Assembly (NCBI RefSeq): GCF_965248315.1
Contig: NZ_CBDFIX010000002.1
Span: 3,100,001-3,164,000 of the forward strand
Length of the DNA stretch: 64,000 nucleotides
Reading direction: 5' to 3'
Source: Ulvibacterium sp965248315
GTDB taxonomy: Bacteria > Bacteroidota > Bacteroidia > Flavobacteriales > Flavobacteriaceae
The notes under the pieces were generated by a model, which worked only from the letters and a program-made list of their open reading frames with translations, made no database searches and was not told the origin of the DNA. A program made the position numbers and the translations under genes. Shown here one piece after another: positions 27,901-37,656 of this stretch (position 1 is its first letter; every line of letters starts with the position of its first letter).

Positions 27901-27914
27901 AAGCGGAAAAATCT

Positions 27915-29384
27915 ATGGATTTGAATTATAAAAAACTTACGACACTCGGAGAGCTAAAAAAAGCAGGGTATCAAGGTAAAAGTATCAAAGACGAACTACG
28001 CGACAATTTGCGTGAAAAGATCAAAAAAGGGGAGGAGACCTTTACCGGGGTATGGGGCTATGAAAATTCCGTGATACCGGAATTGGAAAGGGCCATACTA
28101 TCCCGACATAACATCAACTTGCTGGGATTACGGGGACAGGCCAAAACAAGGTTGGCCAGGCTTATGGTAAATCTTTTGGATGAATGGACCCCTATAGTGG
28201 AAGGTTCGGAAATCAATGATGATCCATTTAACCCAATATCGCGGTTTGCAAGACAACGGATTGAGGAACATGGCGATGCAACCCCTATTTCATGGTTGCA
28301 TAGACAGGAGCGTTTTTATGAAAAATTGGCTACCCCGGATGTTACCGTGGCCGATTTGATTGGGGACGTAGATCCCATTAAGGCAGCCAATCTTAAGCTT
28401 TCCTATGCAGATGATCGCGTAATCCATTTTGGGATGATACCCCGTGCCAACCGGTCTATTTTTGTGATTAACGAACTGCCCGATCTGCAGGCCAGAATTC
28501 AGGTATCCTTGTTCAATATTCTTCAGGAAGGCGACATACAAATACGCGGATTTAAGCTACGCCTACCACTGGATATTCAGTTTGTTTTTACGGCAAATCC
28601 GGAGGACTACACCAATAGAGGTAGTATTGTTACCCCTTTAAAAGATCGGATCGGTTCCCAAATTTTAACGCATTATCCGGAAGATATAGAAACGGCACGG
28701 AAAATTACCGAACAAGAGTCCAATCTGGATGCCCGACAAACAAATCTGGTTTATGTTCCGGAAGTGGCCAAGGACTTATTGGAGCAAATCAGTTTTGAGG
28801 CCCGCAACAGTGAGTACGTGGATTTTAAAAGTGGGGTAAGTGCCAGAACCAGTATTACCGCTTTCGAAAACCTATTGAGTACGGCAGAACGCAGGGCATT
28901 GCTATCCGGTTCGGATAATACCAGTATAAGGCTGAGTGATTTCTTGGGAGTTATTCCCTCCATTACCGGAAAAATAGAATTGGTATACGAAGGTGAACAG
29001 GAAGGGGCGGACGCCGTTGCGGAAATACTTATTGATGATGCGGTGAAATCGGTATTCCCTAAATTCTTTCCAAAGATCAATAAATTGGAGCGAAAGGACG
29101 AAGAAACACCTTATGATGCCCTGGCACACTGGTTTTTTGAGGGCGAAGGTTTTGAGCTGTTGGACGATTTTACGGACGAAGAATACAAAAGGGCCCTGGA
29201 CGGTATTCCCGAGCTAAACCAATTAATAAAGGAGTATCAACCGGATTTCCCTAAGGAAGATGTTTACTTTCTAAAAGAATTGTTGCTGTGGGGACTAGTG
29301 GCCCACAAAAAATTAAGCAAACACCGATTTACGGAAGGTTATCAATTTAGGGACCTGTACGGAAGTTTTATTAGTGGTCTGTAA
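27915..29384 (+). CDS. MoxR/Mg-chelatase-like AAA+ ATPase
   Basis: A 489-residue AAA+ protein. The P-loop reads GLRGQAKT (71-78), with Ala where Gly normally precedes Lys, and the Walker B reads SIFVINELPD (181-190), with Asn for the usual Asp. The sensor 1 region FVFTANPEDYTNRG and the RIGSQI arginine segment are good. The variant motifs appear to be a property of this subfamily, so it may still hydrolyse ATP. It acts with the VWA protein immediately upstream. Often annotated as magnesium chelatase, but no chlorophyll pathway is present here. Confidence 0.85.
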   Translation: MDLNYKKLTTLGELKKAGYQGKSIKDELRDNLREKIKKGEETFTGVWGYENSVIPELERAILSRHNINLLGLRGQAKTRLARLMVNLLDEWTPIVEGSEINDDPFNPISRFARQRIEEHGDATPISWLHRQERFYEKLATPDVTVADLIGDVDPIKAANLKLSYADDRVIHFGMIPRANRSIFVINELPDLQARIQVSLFNILQEGDIQIRGFKLRLPLDIQFVFTANPEDYTNRGSIVTPLKDRIGSQILTHYPEDIETARKITEQESNLDARQTNLVYVPEVAKDLLEQISFEARNSEYVDFKSGVSARTSITAFENLLSTAERRALLSGSDNTSIRLSDFLGVIPSITGKIELVYEGEQEGADAVAEILIDDAVKSVFPKFFPKINKLERKDEETPYDALAHWFFEGEGFELLDDFTDEEYKRALDGIPELNQLIKEYQPDFPKEDVYFLKELLLWGLVAHKKLSKHRFTEGYQFRDLYGSFISGL

Positions 29385-29446
29385 ATGTCCCTTCCTTTTA
29401 CCATATCAGTTTTAATACTGGTTACGGTCTTTTAAAAAAAGAAAAC

Positions 29447-29475
29447 GCCCTGATGGACAAAAATCCAATCAGGGC
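29447..29475 (-). terminator. Terminator for the sensor kinase operon
   Basis: GCCCTGAT-GGA pairs with TCC-AATCAGGGC with one bulge. On the minus strand the hairpin is followed by GTTTTCTTTTTTT, so it mainly ends the leftward two-component operon; it also lies after the convergent ATPase gene. Confidence 0.7.
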
Positions 29476-29503
29476 ACCTCTTTTCATAGCAACAATTTCC
29501 CCG

Positions 29504-31000
29504 TCAAATTTGATAAGCCGGTAAATTAAAAATAAAGGAACTACCTTCCCTTGGTTTGCTCAATACGGTAATAGTAGTATCGTGCAAGTCCATAATTTTC
29601 TTTACAATGGCAAGCCCTAATCCATAACCTTGCTTTTTGGCATCTTTACCCACCACCTGTTTATATCGATCAAAAATAAAAGGCTGCTCGTTCATAGGTA
29701 TCCCGTTTCCTGTATCCGTGATATTGATTTCAACGTTTTTGTCTTTTCGTTTTATGGAAAGGGTTACCTTACCATTGGGCTGGGTGTATTTTAAGGCATT
29801 CTCAATAAGATTTTGTAATGCCCTTTCAACCAAGCTCACATCGGCAAAGACCATACTATTCTCTTCCGGGTTCTCCAAATGAAGGTCTATTTTCTTTTGA
29901 TCGGCCAGTACCTTGAATTTGGCAATAAGATCATGGGAAAGTTCGGTAATCGAAAAAGGTTCTTTTATAGGGGTTACTTGTTCCGCCTCTAGTTTTGAAT
30001 ACTCGAAAAGCTGATCAATGAGCTTGGAGAGCTTGTTTACATTACCATGGGTAATTTTAAGGTACTCCTGTTTGTCATTTTCAGAAAGGGAATCCCTTTT
30101 CATTTGAAGCGTCTCTATGTATCCCTTTAGAACGGCCAATGGGGTTCTTAAATCATGGGATACGTTGGCAATAAGTTCCCTGCGTAACAAATCCACGGAT
30201 TTCATCTTGTCCATATTGCCGACGATAGTATCCGCCATAGTATTGAAGGATTTGGCAAAAACTTCGATATCCGATTTCTCAGGGTTTTCAATTCGCGCCT
30301 TAAGGTCACCCTCTTGGAACCTCCGGATAGTACCCGTTATAAGGCGTAGATTTTTGGTAAGGAACCAAATGCTTAACAATCCGAGTAGCGCCGTAAAAAA
30401 AGTAGTCAATAAAACGGCCCGTATTCCCAATTTTGCGAAATACTGCCCCAAAAGATTACTGCTTACCAATTGAAACTCCTTGCCTTCAAGAACAATATAG
30501 ATGTATCCCTCACGACCATCAATATTAAATTGTGCCGCAGAGAATATCTTCTGTTCCCCGGGATTTCTAGGATCATCTCCCAACACAAAACTGTTTCCAT
30601 CATTCTGTATAAAAGATTTTATAGGAGAAAGGGAAACACTTTGTTGTGGTGCATTATCTCCATGGTCAAGGACAACAGAATATAAAATCTCACCGTTTTT
30701 ATTCAATAGATATACCTCTATTCCGCGATTTACGGCCATCATATCGTGCATCAAATCACCAAAAAGTGCTTTGTTGACTGTGCCGTCCTCAAGAAATGGT
30801 GAGGCATTTTGAAACTTTTCCTCTATTACATGATTGGCCAGTTCGGCATTAAGGTTCTGTGTAGTTTCCTGGTAGTATTTATTGGCAAAATACCCCGTAA
30901 TAACGATGTAGGATATACCCATTAGGAGTATAAGAAAGACAAATACCAGCCAGAGTTTTTTTACCAATCGTGGTGTAAGGGTCTTTTGGGAATTGCTCAT
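29504..31000 (-). CDS. Sensor histidine kinase
   Basis: A 498-residue membrane kinase: helix 1 (about 16-37), a periplasmic sensing domain, helix 2 (about 193-216), HAMP, HisKA with the phosphorylated H282 in NVSHDLRTPL, and a HATPase domain with N, G1 (DTGNGIP) and G2 (GYGLGLAIV) boxes. It overlaps the response regulator gene by four bases. The signal is unknown. Confidence 0.93.
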   Translation of the reverse strand: MSNSQKTLTPRLVKKLWLVFVFLILLMGISYIVITGYFANKYYQETTQNLNAELANHVIEEKFQNASPFLEDGTVNKALFGDLMHDMMAVNRGIEVYLLNKNGEILYSVVLDHGDNAPQQSVSLSPIKSFIQNDGNSFVLGDDPRNPGEQKIFSAAQFNIDGREGYIYIVLEGKEFQLVSSNLLGQYFAKLGIRAVLLTTFFTALLGLLSIWFLTKNLRLITGTIRRFQEGDLKARIENPEKSDIEVFAKSFNTMADTIVGNMDKMKSVDLLRRELIANVSHDLRTPLAVLKGYIETLQMKRDSLSENDKQEYLKITHGNVNKLSKLIDQLFEYSKLEAEQVTPIKEPFSITELSHDLIAKFKVLADQKKIDLHLENPEENSMVFADVSLVERALQNLIENALKYTQPNGKVTLSIKRKDKNVEINITDTGNGIPMNEQPFIFDRYKQVVGKDAKKQGYGLGLAIVKKIMDLHDTTITVLSKPREGSSFIFNLPAYQI

Positions 31001-31695
31001 ACGGCTATGTCTTCATTAAACTTGTAACCTACGCCCCAAGTAGTTAGAATATAATTGGGTTGGGCCATATCCGATTCAATTTTGGCACGTAAACGATTTA
31101 TATGGGAATTTACCGTATGCTCATAGCCCTCAAAATTGTAGCCCCATATCATGTTCAATAATTCGGTGCGGGTATAATTGCGTCCTGGGTTGGAGGCCAT
31201 TAAGGTAAGCAGCTCAAATTCTTTAGGGGACAATTCTACTTTTTTGTCCTTCAGCAGTACTTTTCGCTTATCAATGTCTATAAAAAGGCCTTCCGCAGAA
31301 ATAGTGGAGGTATCTTTTTTATCCCCATGCACCATATCCGTTCTTCGCAGCACTGCTTTTATCCTGGCCAAAAGCTCTCGTATGCTAAAGGGCTTGGTAA
31401 TATAGTCATCCGCTCCTATTTCAAGCCCAAGTACTCTGTCAATTTCCTCGGATTTGGCGGTCAACATAATTATGGGCGTACTTTTCTCCGCCCGTAATCT
31501 TTTACAAATTTCCGTACCGTTCATGGAAGGTAGGGTCAAGTCCAATAAAATTAGGTCATAATCGTTTTCCAATGCCATTTTATAACCTAATTTGCCATCG
31601 GTAGCCCTTGAAGTAGCGTAGTTAAGATCGGTGAGATGTATTTCAAGTAGCTTTACTATCTCAAGATCATCTTCAATAATCAGCAGTTGTTTCAT
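30997..31695 (-). CDS. OmpR/PhoB-family response regulator
   Basis: A 232-residue regulator starting at the ATG at 31695, where the receiver begins as in the family; the longer frame to 31731 adds an AT-rich tail with no homology signal. The receiver has D9/D10, the phosphorylated D52 (LLDLTLP) and the conserved Lys in KPF. The winged helix DNA-binding domain ends with the typical TTWGVGYKF. It is the partner of the adjoining kinase. Confidence 0.95.
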   Translation of the reverse strand: MKQLLIIEDDLEIVKLLEIHLTDLNYATSRATDGKLGYKMALENDYDLILLDLTLPSMNGTEICKRLRAEKSTPIIMLTAKSEEIDRVLGLEIGADDYITKPFSIRELLARIKAVLRRTDMVHGDKKDTSTISAEGLFIDIDKRKVLLKDKKVELSPKEFELLTLMASNPGRNYTRTELLNMIWGYNFEGYEHTVNSHINRLRAKIESDMAQPNYILTTWGVGYKFNEDIAV

Positions 31696-31965
31696 AGTTA
31701 GTTGGATACGAAAGAAATTAAAAAATATCACATAAGTATCACGGGTAATTCAAAAATACCCTTCAAATTTTATTGATCCAATAATAGATACCCACGGATA
31801 TCGCGAAAAAATTATTTTTCATATAGCCGTAATTTTTCCTTAAGCCTTACATTTCTAGGCAAAGGTTTTTGTTTTGGCGTATAAATGCATTTTTCAAAAA
31901 CCGACCTGAAACAAAAAAACTCCAATATTTAAGGACCTTCCAAGGATTTGGAGAAAATACAAATC

Positions 31966-32448
31966 TTATTCCCAAGAATCGATTTGTCGGTTTATATCGT
32001 CAAATCGATAATCACCAATTAGGATTTTTCTATAATGAAATGCCAATAAGGTAAATCCCAACAACAAAAAATGTAAAAATAGGATCAAAGCCCCGATTGG
32101 AAGGAATGTTTTTGGAATGATATGGTTTTCATACATGGTATAGCTCATCAAAATATAAATGGATTCGATGAACTTGAACACATAAAGCAGAAAGATGATG
32201 TAAAGGGCGTATTCCAAATTTCGCATCTGGGGATCGGTAACTTCATCCTGGGTAATCTTAAACCAGAGTACATATAAAAATGTAAAATGGGCTACCGTAA
32301 GCAATGGAAAAATATAATTGTCCGGCTTAAGGAAATAGAATTTATTGGTATAAAGCCCATAAAAGTTAAGGACAATCAATGCTCCAAGCACGAACATGGA
32401 AACATATACACATCGCTTCCATGGCATCCATCGCAAAATCGAATTCAT
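31966..32448 (-). CDS. Small four-helix membrane protein, uncharacterised
   Basis: A 160-residue hydrophobic protein with about four membrane helices (roughly 13-32, 42-62, 84-104 and 119-139) and a short charged C-terminus. I recognise no motif. It stands alone between the two-component operon and another small membrane gene. Confidence 0.6.
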   Translation of the reverse strand: MNSILRWMPWKRCVYVSMFVLGALIVLNFYGLYTNKFYFLKPDNYIFPLLTVAHFTFLYVLWFKITQDEVTDPQMRNLEYALYIIFLLYVFKFIESIYILMSYTMYENHIIPKTFLPIGALILFLHFLLLGFTLLAFHYRKILIGDYRFDDINRQIDSWE

Positions 32449-32735
32449 GTCAAAATATTTTTAGGTTTCGGGGAACCCAAAGGTTCAAGATCTAAAACGG
32501 GACTGTATTACGGTTTATTTCAAATTTTCGATGAAGAGCAATTAATGTTGCCAAATGCTAAAAAAGTGTGGTGTCCTTTCCCTCATCGGAAAAATTTGGG
32601 ATAAATTAACCTGTGTCAAATCCATTTCAAGAAACATGAAGTGAATTTTGCCGACTTTTTCCCGTTTTCCTTCAAGCTTATAACTATACCTTTTTCATTT
32701 GAAACATAAAATTCGGCAAAAAAGTTTTAAGTCCG

Positions 32736-33173
32736 CTATCCAAGCCAAAGTTTCCTTGCGGAAATCCGTGCAAAAATTACTAATCCTACGCCAATCAGAA
32801 GAATAAGTATGGGCATACTGATTTCCCCGGGTCCATACACCTCTAGATTATTGCTTATAAAAAAGGAATGGATCATTTGTACCAGTATCCCGATTAGGGA
32901 GATGACAAGCACAGGTCTTGCCCATTTTTTCCGGAGCAGTAGGGCTATACAGCCCAACAGACCGCCCCAAACCGCTAGGGCAAATGCTGCCGTGGCCCAG
33001 GCCGGGCGTGTTTCCAAAAGCAATCTCTCCGGTTCCGACAGGGCGGCTAGGGCTTCTTCAGTCATAAATGCCTGTTGTAGATAGGCCAATACGCCCATAA
33101 GGTTCCAAAGCAATGCTACGATACTGACTATCCAAAACCATACGGGTGGTTTTTCAATCGATTTTGCGGTCAT
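32736..33173 (-). CDS. Small four-helix membrane protein, uncharacterised
   Basis: A 145-residue protein with about four membrane helices (near 11-33, 57-80, 87-106 and 119-139). It belongs to a group of small membrane proteins commonly found in Bacteroidota and without known function. Single gene, divergent from the TruA-like gene. Confidence 0.65.
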   Translation of the reverse strand: MTAKSIEKPPVWFWIVSIVALLWNLMGVLAYLQQAFMTEEALAALSEPERLLLETRPAWATAAFALAVWGGLLGCIALLLRKKWARPVLVISLIGILVQMIHSFFISNNLEVYGPGEISMPILILLIGVGLVIFARISARKLWLG

Positions 33174-33261
33174 AATTCAAAAGGTTGATGGTTAAATACC
33201 TTACAAAATACAAAAAAGCAGTAGTTTGTGGAGGATATTCGATTACCTATATCAGTTGATT

Positions 33262-34056
33262 ATGAAAGAGAACTACAGTTATATCCTAAGAGTGCAATAT
33301 TTAGGCTTTAGGTACAGCGGCTGGCAAAAACAACCCAATCAAAAAACCGTGGAAGGTATGCTTGCCAAAACACTGAAGTTTATAATCTCTGATGTGCAGT
33401 TCAAAATTTTGGGAGCGGGTAGGACGGATGCCAAGGTATCCGCATTGGCCGCAGCGTTTACTTTAACCCTTAGGGAATCCCCATTGAAGGATATGAATGG
33501 TTTTGTGGCGCTCTTCAATGAGAATCTGCCACCGGACATCAGGATAGTATCGATGCAGAAAGTAAAATCGGACTTCAACGTAATCCAAGATGCTAAAATC
33601 AAGGAATATGTGTATTTGTTTTCTTTTGGACAAAAGAACCATCCTTTTTGTGCCCCTTTTATGGCTAATTTTTTGGAGGATTTGGATGTTAAGTTGATGA
33701 AGCGGGCGGCCAAGCTATTTGTAGGTACCCACGATTTTTCATCATATACATCCCGTCTGCAACAAAATACAAAAACCGTCCGTACCATTGCGTCTTGTGA
33801 ACTAAAAACAAACACCCTGCTCAAGGCCAATTTCTTTCCGAAACACAGTTACGCATTACATGTTAATGGAGCGGGCTTTATGCGATACCAAATCCGAATG
33901 ATGATGGGCGCATTGGTGCAATTGGGCAAGGGGGAGATCGGCATGGAAAAAATAAGTGCTTCCCTGATATCAGGTTCGGAGACACGATTCACCTATGTAG
34001 CTCCAGGATCCGGTCTTCTATTGAATGGATTGGAATTTATAAAAGACATGCCCTAG
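33262..34056 (+). CDS. TruA-like pseudouridine synthase paralogue
   Basis: A 264-residue protein of the TruA fold. The ATG at 33262 is chosen over the GTG at 33226, because the family begins close to the YILRVQYLGFRYSGWQ strand. The catalytic Asp is kept in GAGRTDAKVSA, but the family consensus GRTDAGVHA is changed at two places (G to K, H to S). Canonical TruA modifies U38-40 of tRNAs; because of the altered loop this may be a second enzyme with another substrate. A canonical truA is not in this window. Confidence 0.75.
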   Translation: MKENYSYILRVQYLGFRYSGWQKQPNQKTVEGMLAKTLKFIISDVQFKILGAGRTDAKVSALAAAFTLTLRESPLKDMNGFVALFNENLPPDIRIVSMQKVKSDFNVIQDAKIKEYVYLFSFGQKNHPFCAPFMANFLEDLDVKLMKRAAKLFVGTHDFSSYTSRLQQNTKTVRTIASCELKTNTLLKANFFPKHSYALHVNGAGFMRYQIRMMMGALVQLGKGEIGMEKISASLISGSETRFTYVAPGSGLLLNGLEFIKDMP

Positions 34057-34231
34057 ATCTCCTTTAGTGAGACATTCAAAAATGCACCGAGGAGGCTACC
34101 CATAAAACCCTATAAACAGACCTGTTCAATATTGAAATAGAAATTTAGGGAAACGGCCGTAGCACACGTTTTTAAAGGGTTTGGAAAATGGGTTTATATC
34201 ATTTTTTGTACATTGTTGAAAAACGCATTGC

Positions 34232-35107
34232 ATGCCATCCTGGTTCTATATTGTATTTTTAGTCCTTGGTATATACTTGATCATTAGCGTACTGCTCTAT
34301 TTCCTGCAGGATTATTTAATGTTCAAGCCGGAAAAGCTTCCTAAGGATTTTCAGTTCTATTATGAAAATCAGGAGACTGAGGAATACAATATTGAGACCA
34401 GGGACGGGGCTATTATCAACGGGCTCCGGTTTAAGGCCAAAAACCCCAAGGGATTGGTATTTTACTTAAAAGGCAATTCAAAAAGTATTCGGGGTTGGGG
34501 TAAATTTGCCGTTGATTTTACCCGCCATGGATATGATGTACTCATGGTGGATTATCGCGGATTTGGCAAAAGTACGGGCAGGCGCACCCAAAAGGCCATA
34601 AAAAGGGACTTGCAGGTTATCTATAATAAGGTCAAGGAAAACGTTAACGAAAAATACATTATTCTCTATGGGCGCTCTTTAGGCTCAGGTTTTGCTACCA
34701 AATTGGCTTCCATGAACAATCCAAGAATGCTCATTTTGGATGCGCCATACTACAGTCTAAGCAAAGTGGCCAAACGCTATCTTCCCTTTATGCCGTTGTC
34801 CTTGCTGATCAAATTTCCCATGCCTACCCATAAATGGTTGAAGTATGTTAAATGCCCCATCCATATTATTCATGGTACGGATGATAAGCTGATACCCTAT
34901 AAAACCAGTGTTAAACTTTCCAAAATACAACCAAAATTAACCACATTGCATACAATTATAGGAGGCGGCCATAAAAACTTGAATACCTTTGAATCGTATC
35001 ATAAGATATTAACGGATATCATTACTACAAGACCGAAGGAAGTTAATTTAGAGGGCTCCAGCATAAATGTGAGACATTCAACTAAAAAGATCAATGCGCA
35101 GACTTAA
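34232..35107 (+). CDS. Membrane-anchored alpha/beta hydrolase
   Basis: A 291-residue serine hydrolase of the BEM46-like type. One N-terminal helix (about 5-25) anchors it. The nucleophile is S149 in GRSLGSG, with D217/D218 in HGTDD and H247 in GGGH completing a triad. It overlaps the next, related gene by 14 bases. Substrate unknown. Confidence 0.85.
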   Translation: MPSWFYIVFLVLGIYLIISVLLYFLQDYLMFKPEKLPKDFQFYYENQETEEYNIETRDGAIINGLRFKAKNPKGLVFYLKGNSKSIRGWGKFAVDFTRHGYDVLMVDYRGFGKSTGRRTQKAIKRDLQVIYNKVKENVNEKYIILYGRSLGSGFATKLASMNNPRMLILDAPYYSLSKVAKRYLPFMPLSLLIKFPMPTHKWLKYVKCPIHIIHGTDDKLIPYKTSVKLSKIQPKLTTLHTIIGGGHKNLNTFESYHKILTDIITTRPKEVNLEGSSINVRHSTKKINAQT

Positions 35108-35891
35108 GAAGGTTGGTATAGCCCTTGGCGTCCTCTATTTGGGACTTGTATTTTTGGCCTATTTTTTTCAAGAACGCTTGATTTTTTTCCCCGCAAAGAT
35201 GCCTGTGGATCATACCTACGATTTTTGTCAACCCTTCGAGGAGTTTTTTTTGAACACGGAGGACGGTGCAAGATTAAATGCAGTGCATATCAAAAACGAT
35301 AGTGAAAATGGGGTGGTCCTTTATTTTCATGGCAACTCCGGAAATGTATCGCATTTGTACCATGTCGCCAATCGAATTTCCAATAAAGGGTATGATGCCA
35401 TTTTTGTAGACTACAGAACGTATGGTAAGAGTACCGGAGCCTTAAGCGAAGAAGCCCTAAACAAGGATGCCCAACTGTTTTACGATTACGCTCTAGGGCA
35501 GTATAAGGAAAATGAGATTATCGTGTACGGACGGTCCTTTGGTACCGGTATTGCCTCCCGATTGGCGGCAAAGAACGCGCCCTGCCGTTTAGTTTTGGAA
35601 TCTCCTTTTTATAGTGCCGTGGACTTGGGAAAACATCGCTTTCCTTTTTTGCCCGTATCCCTACTTTCCAGATACCGGTTCCCGTCCCACGAATACCTAA
35701 AGGAGGTCAATTGTCCGATCTATATTTTTCACGGCACCGAAGACTCGGTAATACCCTATGATGCGGCAAAAAGATTGTACGAATCCATTCCCGGTAAAGC
35801 AAAAGAAATGTTCACCATTGAAGGGGGAGGGCATAATTACTTGCAAGCTTCCACCGTATTCCGTAAGGGGATCGAGGAAGCCTTGCGCTAA
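35094..35891 (+). CDS. Membrane-anchored alpha/beta hydrolase, second copy
   Basis: A 265-residue paralogue of the preceding gene with the same layout: N-terminal helix (about 7-25), S148 in GRSFGTG, D217 in HGTED and H247 in GGGHN. The oxyanion motif is more typical here (YFHGN) than in the first copy (YLKGN). The 14-base overlap indicates a tandem duplication followed by coupling. Confidence 0.87.
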   Translation: MRRLKKVGIALGVLYLGLVFLAYFFQERLIFFPAKMPVDHTYDFCQPFEEFFLNTEDGARLNAVHIKNDSENGVVLYFHGNSGNVSHLYHVANRISNKGYDAIFVDYRTYGKSTGALSEEALNKDAQLFYDYALGQYKENEIIVYGRSFGTGIASRLAAKNAPCRLVLESPFYSAVDLGKHRFPFLPVSLLSRYRFPSHEYLKEVNCPIYIFHGTEDSVIPYDAAKRLYESIPGKAKEMFTIEGGGHNYLQASTVFRKGIEEALR

Positions 35892-35892
35892 C

Positions 35893-36777
35893 CTATTCAA
35901 ACAAATCCGAAGAGAGATAGCGATCACCCCGATCACAGACAATGGAAACCAGAGTACCGCTTTCCAAGGTTTCCGCCAAACGTAAAGCTACTGTGGCCGC
36001 ACCGCCACTGCTCATCCCTGAAAAAATACCTTCTTCCTTGGCCAGGCGTTTGGCCATTTCCTTGGCTTCATCCTGACTCACCTCCATAATCCGATCCACT
36101 TTGGAGGCATCAAAAATCTTGGGGAGGTATTCCTTGGGCCATTTCCGAATACCGGGAATACTGGAATTATCCGTAGGTTGCACCCCAACAATTTGTATAG
36201 CCTTGTTCTGCTCCTTTAAATAGGTAGAAGTTCCCATAATGGTGCCTGTAGTTCCCATGGCCGATACAAAATGGGTAATTTGGCCCTCGGTATCCCGCCA
36301 AATCTCCGGTCCGGTCGTTTTCAGATGCGCCTTCCAATTATCGTCATTGGCAAATTGGTTGACCATGGTAAAACCTTCAGTTGCAACCTTGGCTTCGGCA
36401 TAGTCTCGGGCACCTTCGATCCCCCTTTCAGAGGACGTTAAAGTAACTTTGGCCCCATAGGCCCGCATGGTCTGTACTCTCTCCTTGGTAGCGTTTTCCG
36501 GCATTACAAGTTCAATATCCAATCCATAGACTCCTGCGATCATGGCCAGTGCAATCCCCGTGTTGCCGCTGGTCGCTTCGATCAATTTGGACTCCTTTGA
36601 GATATCGCCCCGCTCCAGACCACTTTTTAGCATATTGTATGCCGCACGGTCCTTGACACTTCCGCCCGGATTATGCCCCTCCAGTTTAAAGTAAAGTTTC
36701 ACATTAGGATTTTGGTTCAGCACCCGGGATTCCACAAGGGGGGTATTCCCGATCAAATCCAGGATATTCTTAGACAT
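35893..36777 (-). CDS. cysM: Cysteine synthase B
   Basis: An O-acetylserine sulfhydrylase of 294 residues. The PLP Lys is K42 in GGSVKDRAAY, with the substrate loop EATSGNTG and the PLP phosphate loop SAMGTTGTIMG. It converts O-acetylserine and a sulfur donor to cysteine. It overlaps the end of cysE by eight bases, forming a complete two-step module; it ends two bases from the convergent hydrolase gene. Confidence 0.95.
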   Translation of the reverse strand: MSKNILDLIGNTPLVESRVLNQNPNVKLYFKLEGHNPGGSVKDRAAYNMLKSGLERGDISKESKLIEATSGNTGIALAMIAGVYGLDIELVMPENATKERVQTMRAYGAKVTLTSSERGIEGARDYAEAKVATEGFTMVNQFANDDNWKAHLKTTGPEIWRDTEGQITHFVSAMGTTGTIMGTSTYLKEQNKAIQIVGVQPTDNSSIPGIRKWPKEYLPKIFDASKVDRIMEVSQDEAKEMAKRLAKEEGIFSGMSSGGAATVALRLAETLESGTLVSIVCDRGDRYLSSDLFE

Positions 36778-37561
36778 TGGAAGAGGTTTTGATCTTAATT
36801 TCAGGGGTGTGAAAAACGGTGGAATGGGGAGGAATGGAATCGGTCAACCAGGCGTTACCACCAATAACGCTATGTGCCCCAATAACGGTCTCCCCACCTA
36901 AAATGGTGGCATTGGCATAAATGGTAACATTGTTTTCAATGGTGGGGTGACGTTTCGTTTTTTGCAAATCCTTGGCAACATACAAGGCGCCAAGAGTCAC
37001 CCCTTGGTAGATTTTAACGTTGTCCTTGATCAGGGCCGTTTCGCCTATGACCACCCCCGTAGCGTGGTCTATAAAGAAAGACTTGCCAATTTGTGCCCCG
37101 GGATTGATATCCACCCCCGTCTGTCTATGCGCATATTCCGTCATCAATCTAGGAACCAAAGGAAAACCTGCCTTATAGAGTTCATGTGCCAAGCGATAGA
37201 TGGCAATGGCATAAAACCCTGGGTAGGCCATATATACTTCCTCAATGGATAATGACGCTGGATCGCAGTTAACAATGGCCTCGGCATCAAGATTCAGACT
37301 TTCCAATATTTCGGGCAGTTGAACCACATAGTTGTCCCAAAGCATTTTACAAGGTTCGTCCACTTCCCAACAGGCGAGATTTACCAAGGCGTCAAACTCC
37401 TTTTCCAGATATTCCAGATTCTCCGCCACCGGGGTATCGCTGTCAAAAAGGGTGTAAAAAAGGCGATTGGTAAAGCCCTCTACCTTTTCCTTCAATACAA
37501 ACCTAAGATTGGGTTGTTTTTTATGAAGATTTATTTTTTCAATGATTGATTGATGGTCCAT
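36770..37561 (-). CDS. cysE: Serine O-acetyltransferase
   Basis: A 263-residue enzyme making O-acetylserine. The helical N-terminal part is followed by hexapeptide repeats with the signature DINPGAQIG and the catalytic D165-H166 in FFIDHATG. It is the first gene of the cysE-cysM pair and is divergent from DUF2461. Confidence 0.95.
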   Translation of the reverse strand: MDHQSIIEKINLHKKQPNLRFVLKEKVEGFTNRLFYTLFDSDTPVAENLEYLEKEFDALVNLACWEVDEPCKMLWDNYVVQLPEILESLNLDAEAIVNCDPASLSIEEVYMAYPGFYAIAIYRLAHELYKAGFPLVPRLMTEYAHRQTGVDINPGAQIGKSFFIDHATGVVIGETALIKDNVKIYQGVTLGALYVAKDLQKTKRHPTIENNVTIYANATILGGETVIGAHSVIGGNAWLTDSIPPHSTVFHTPEIKIKTSSNV

Positions 37562-37580
37562 GGGAAAATTCTTATACGCT

Positions 37581-37588
37581 CAAAATTA
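37581..37588 (-). promoter_or_regulatory. Putative TAnnTTTG promoter box for cysE
   Basis: On the minus strand TAATTTTG, an exact TAnnTTTG match, ending 20 bases before the cysE ATG. Confidence 0.45.
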
Positions 37589-37656
37589 ACCAATATTTCA
37601 AAAGCGGTAACCCCTAAATGGTTAACTTTAGCTTAAAATAACAACTGCTAGGTCGT

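Noticed and set aside
28277..28302. TGCAACC within the ATPase gene
   Set aside because: There is no TGTC 15 bases downstream and it lies within coding sequence.
31869..32054. Small plus-strand frame overlapping the membrane protein gene
   Set aside because: No protein-like composition, and mostly opposite to a better gene.
36382..36407. TGCAACC on the plus strand within cysM
   Set aside because: The position 15 bases on reads TCTC, not TGTC, and no gene starts there.
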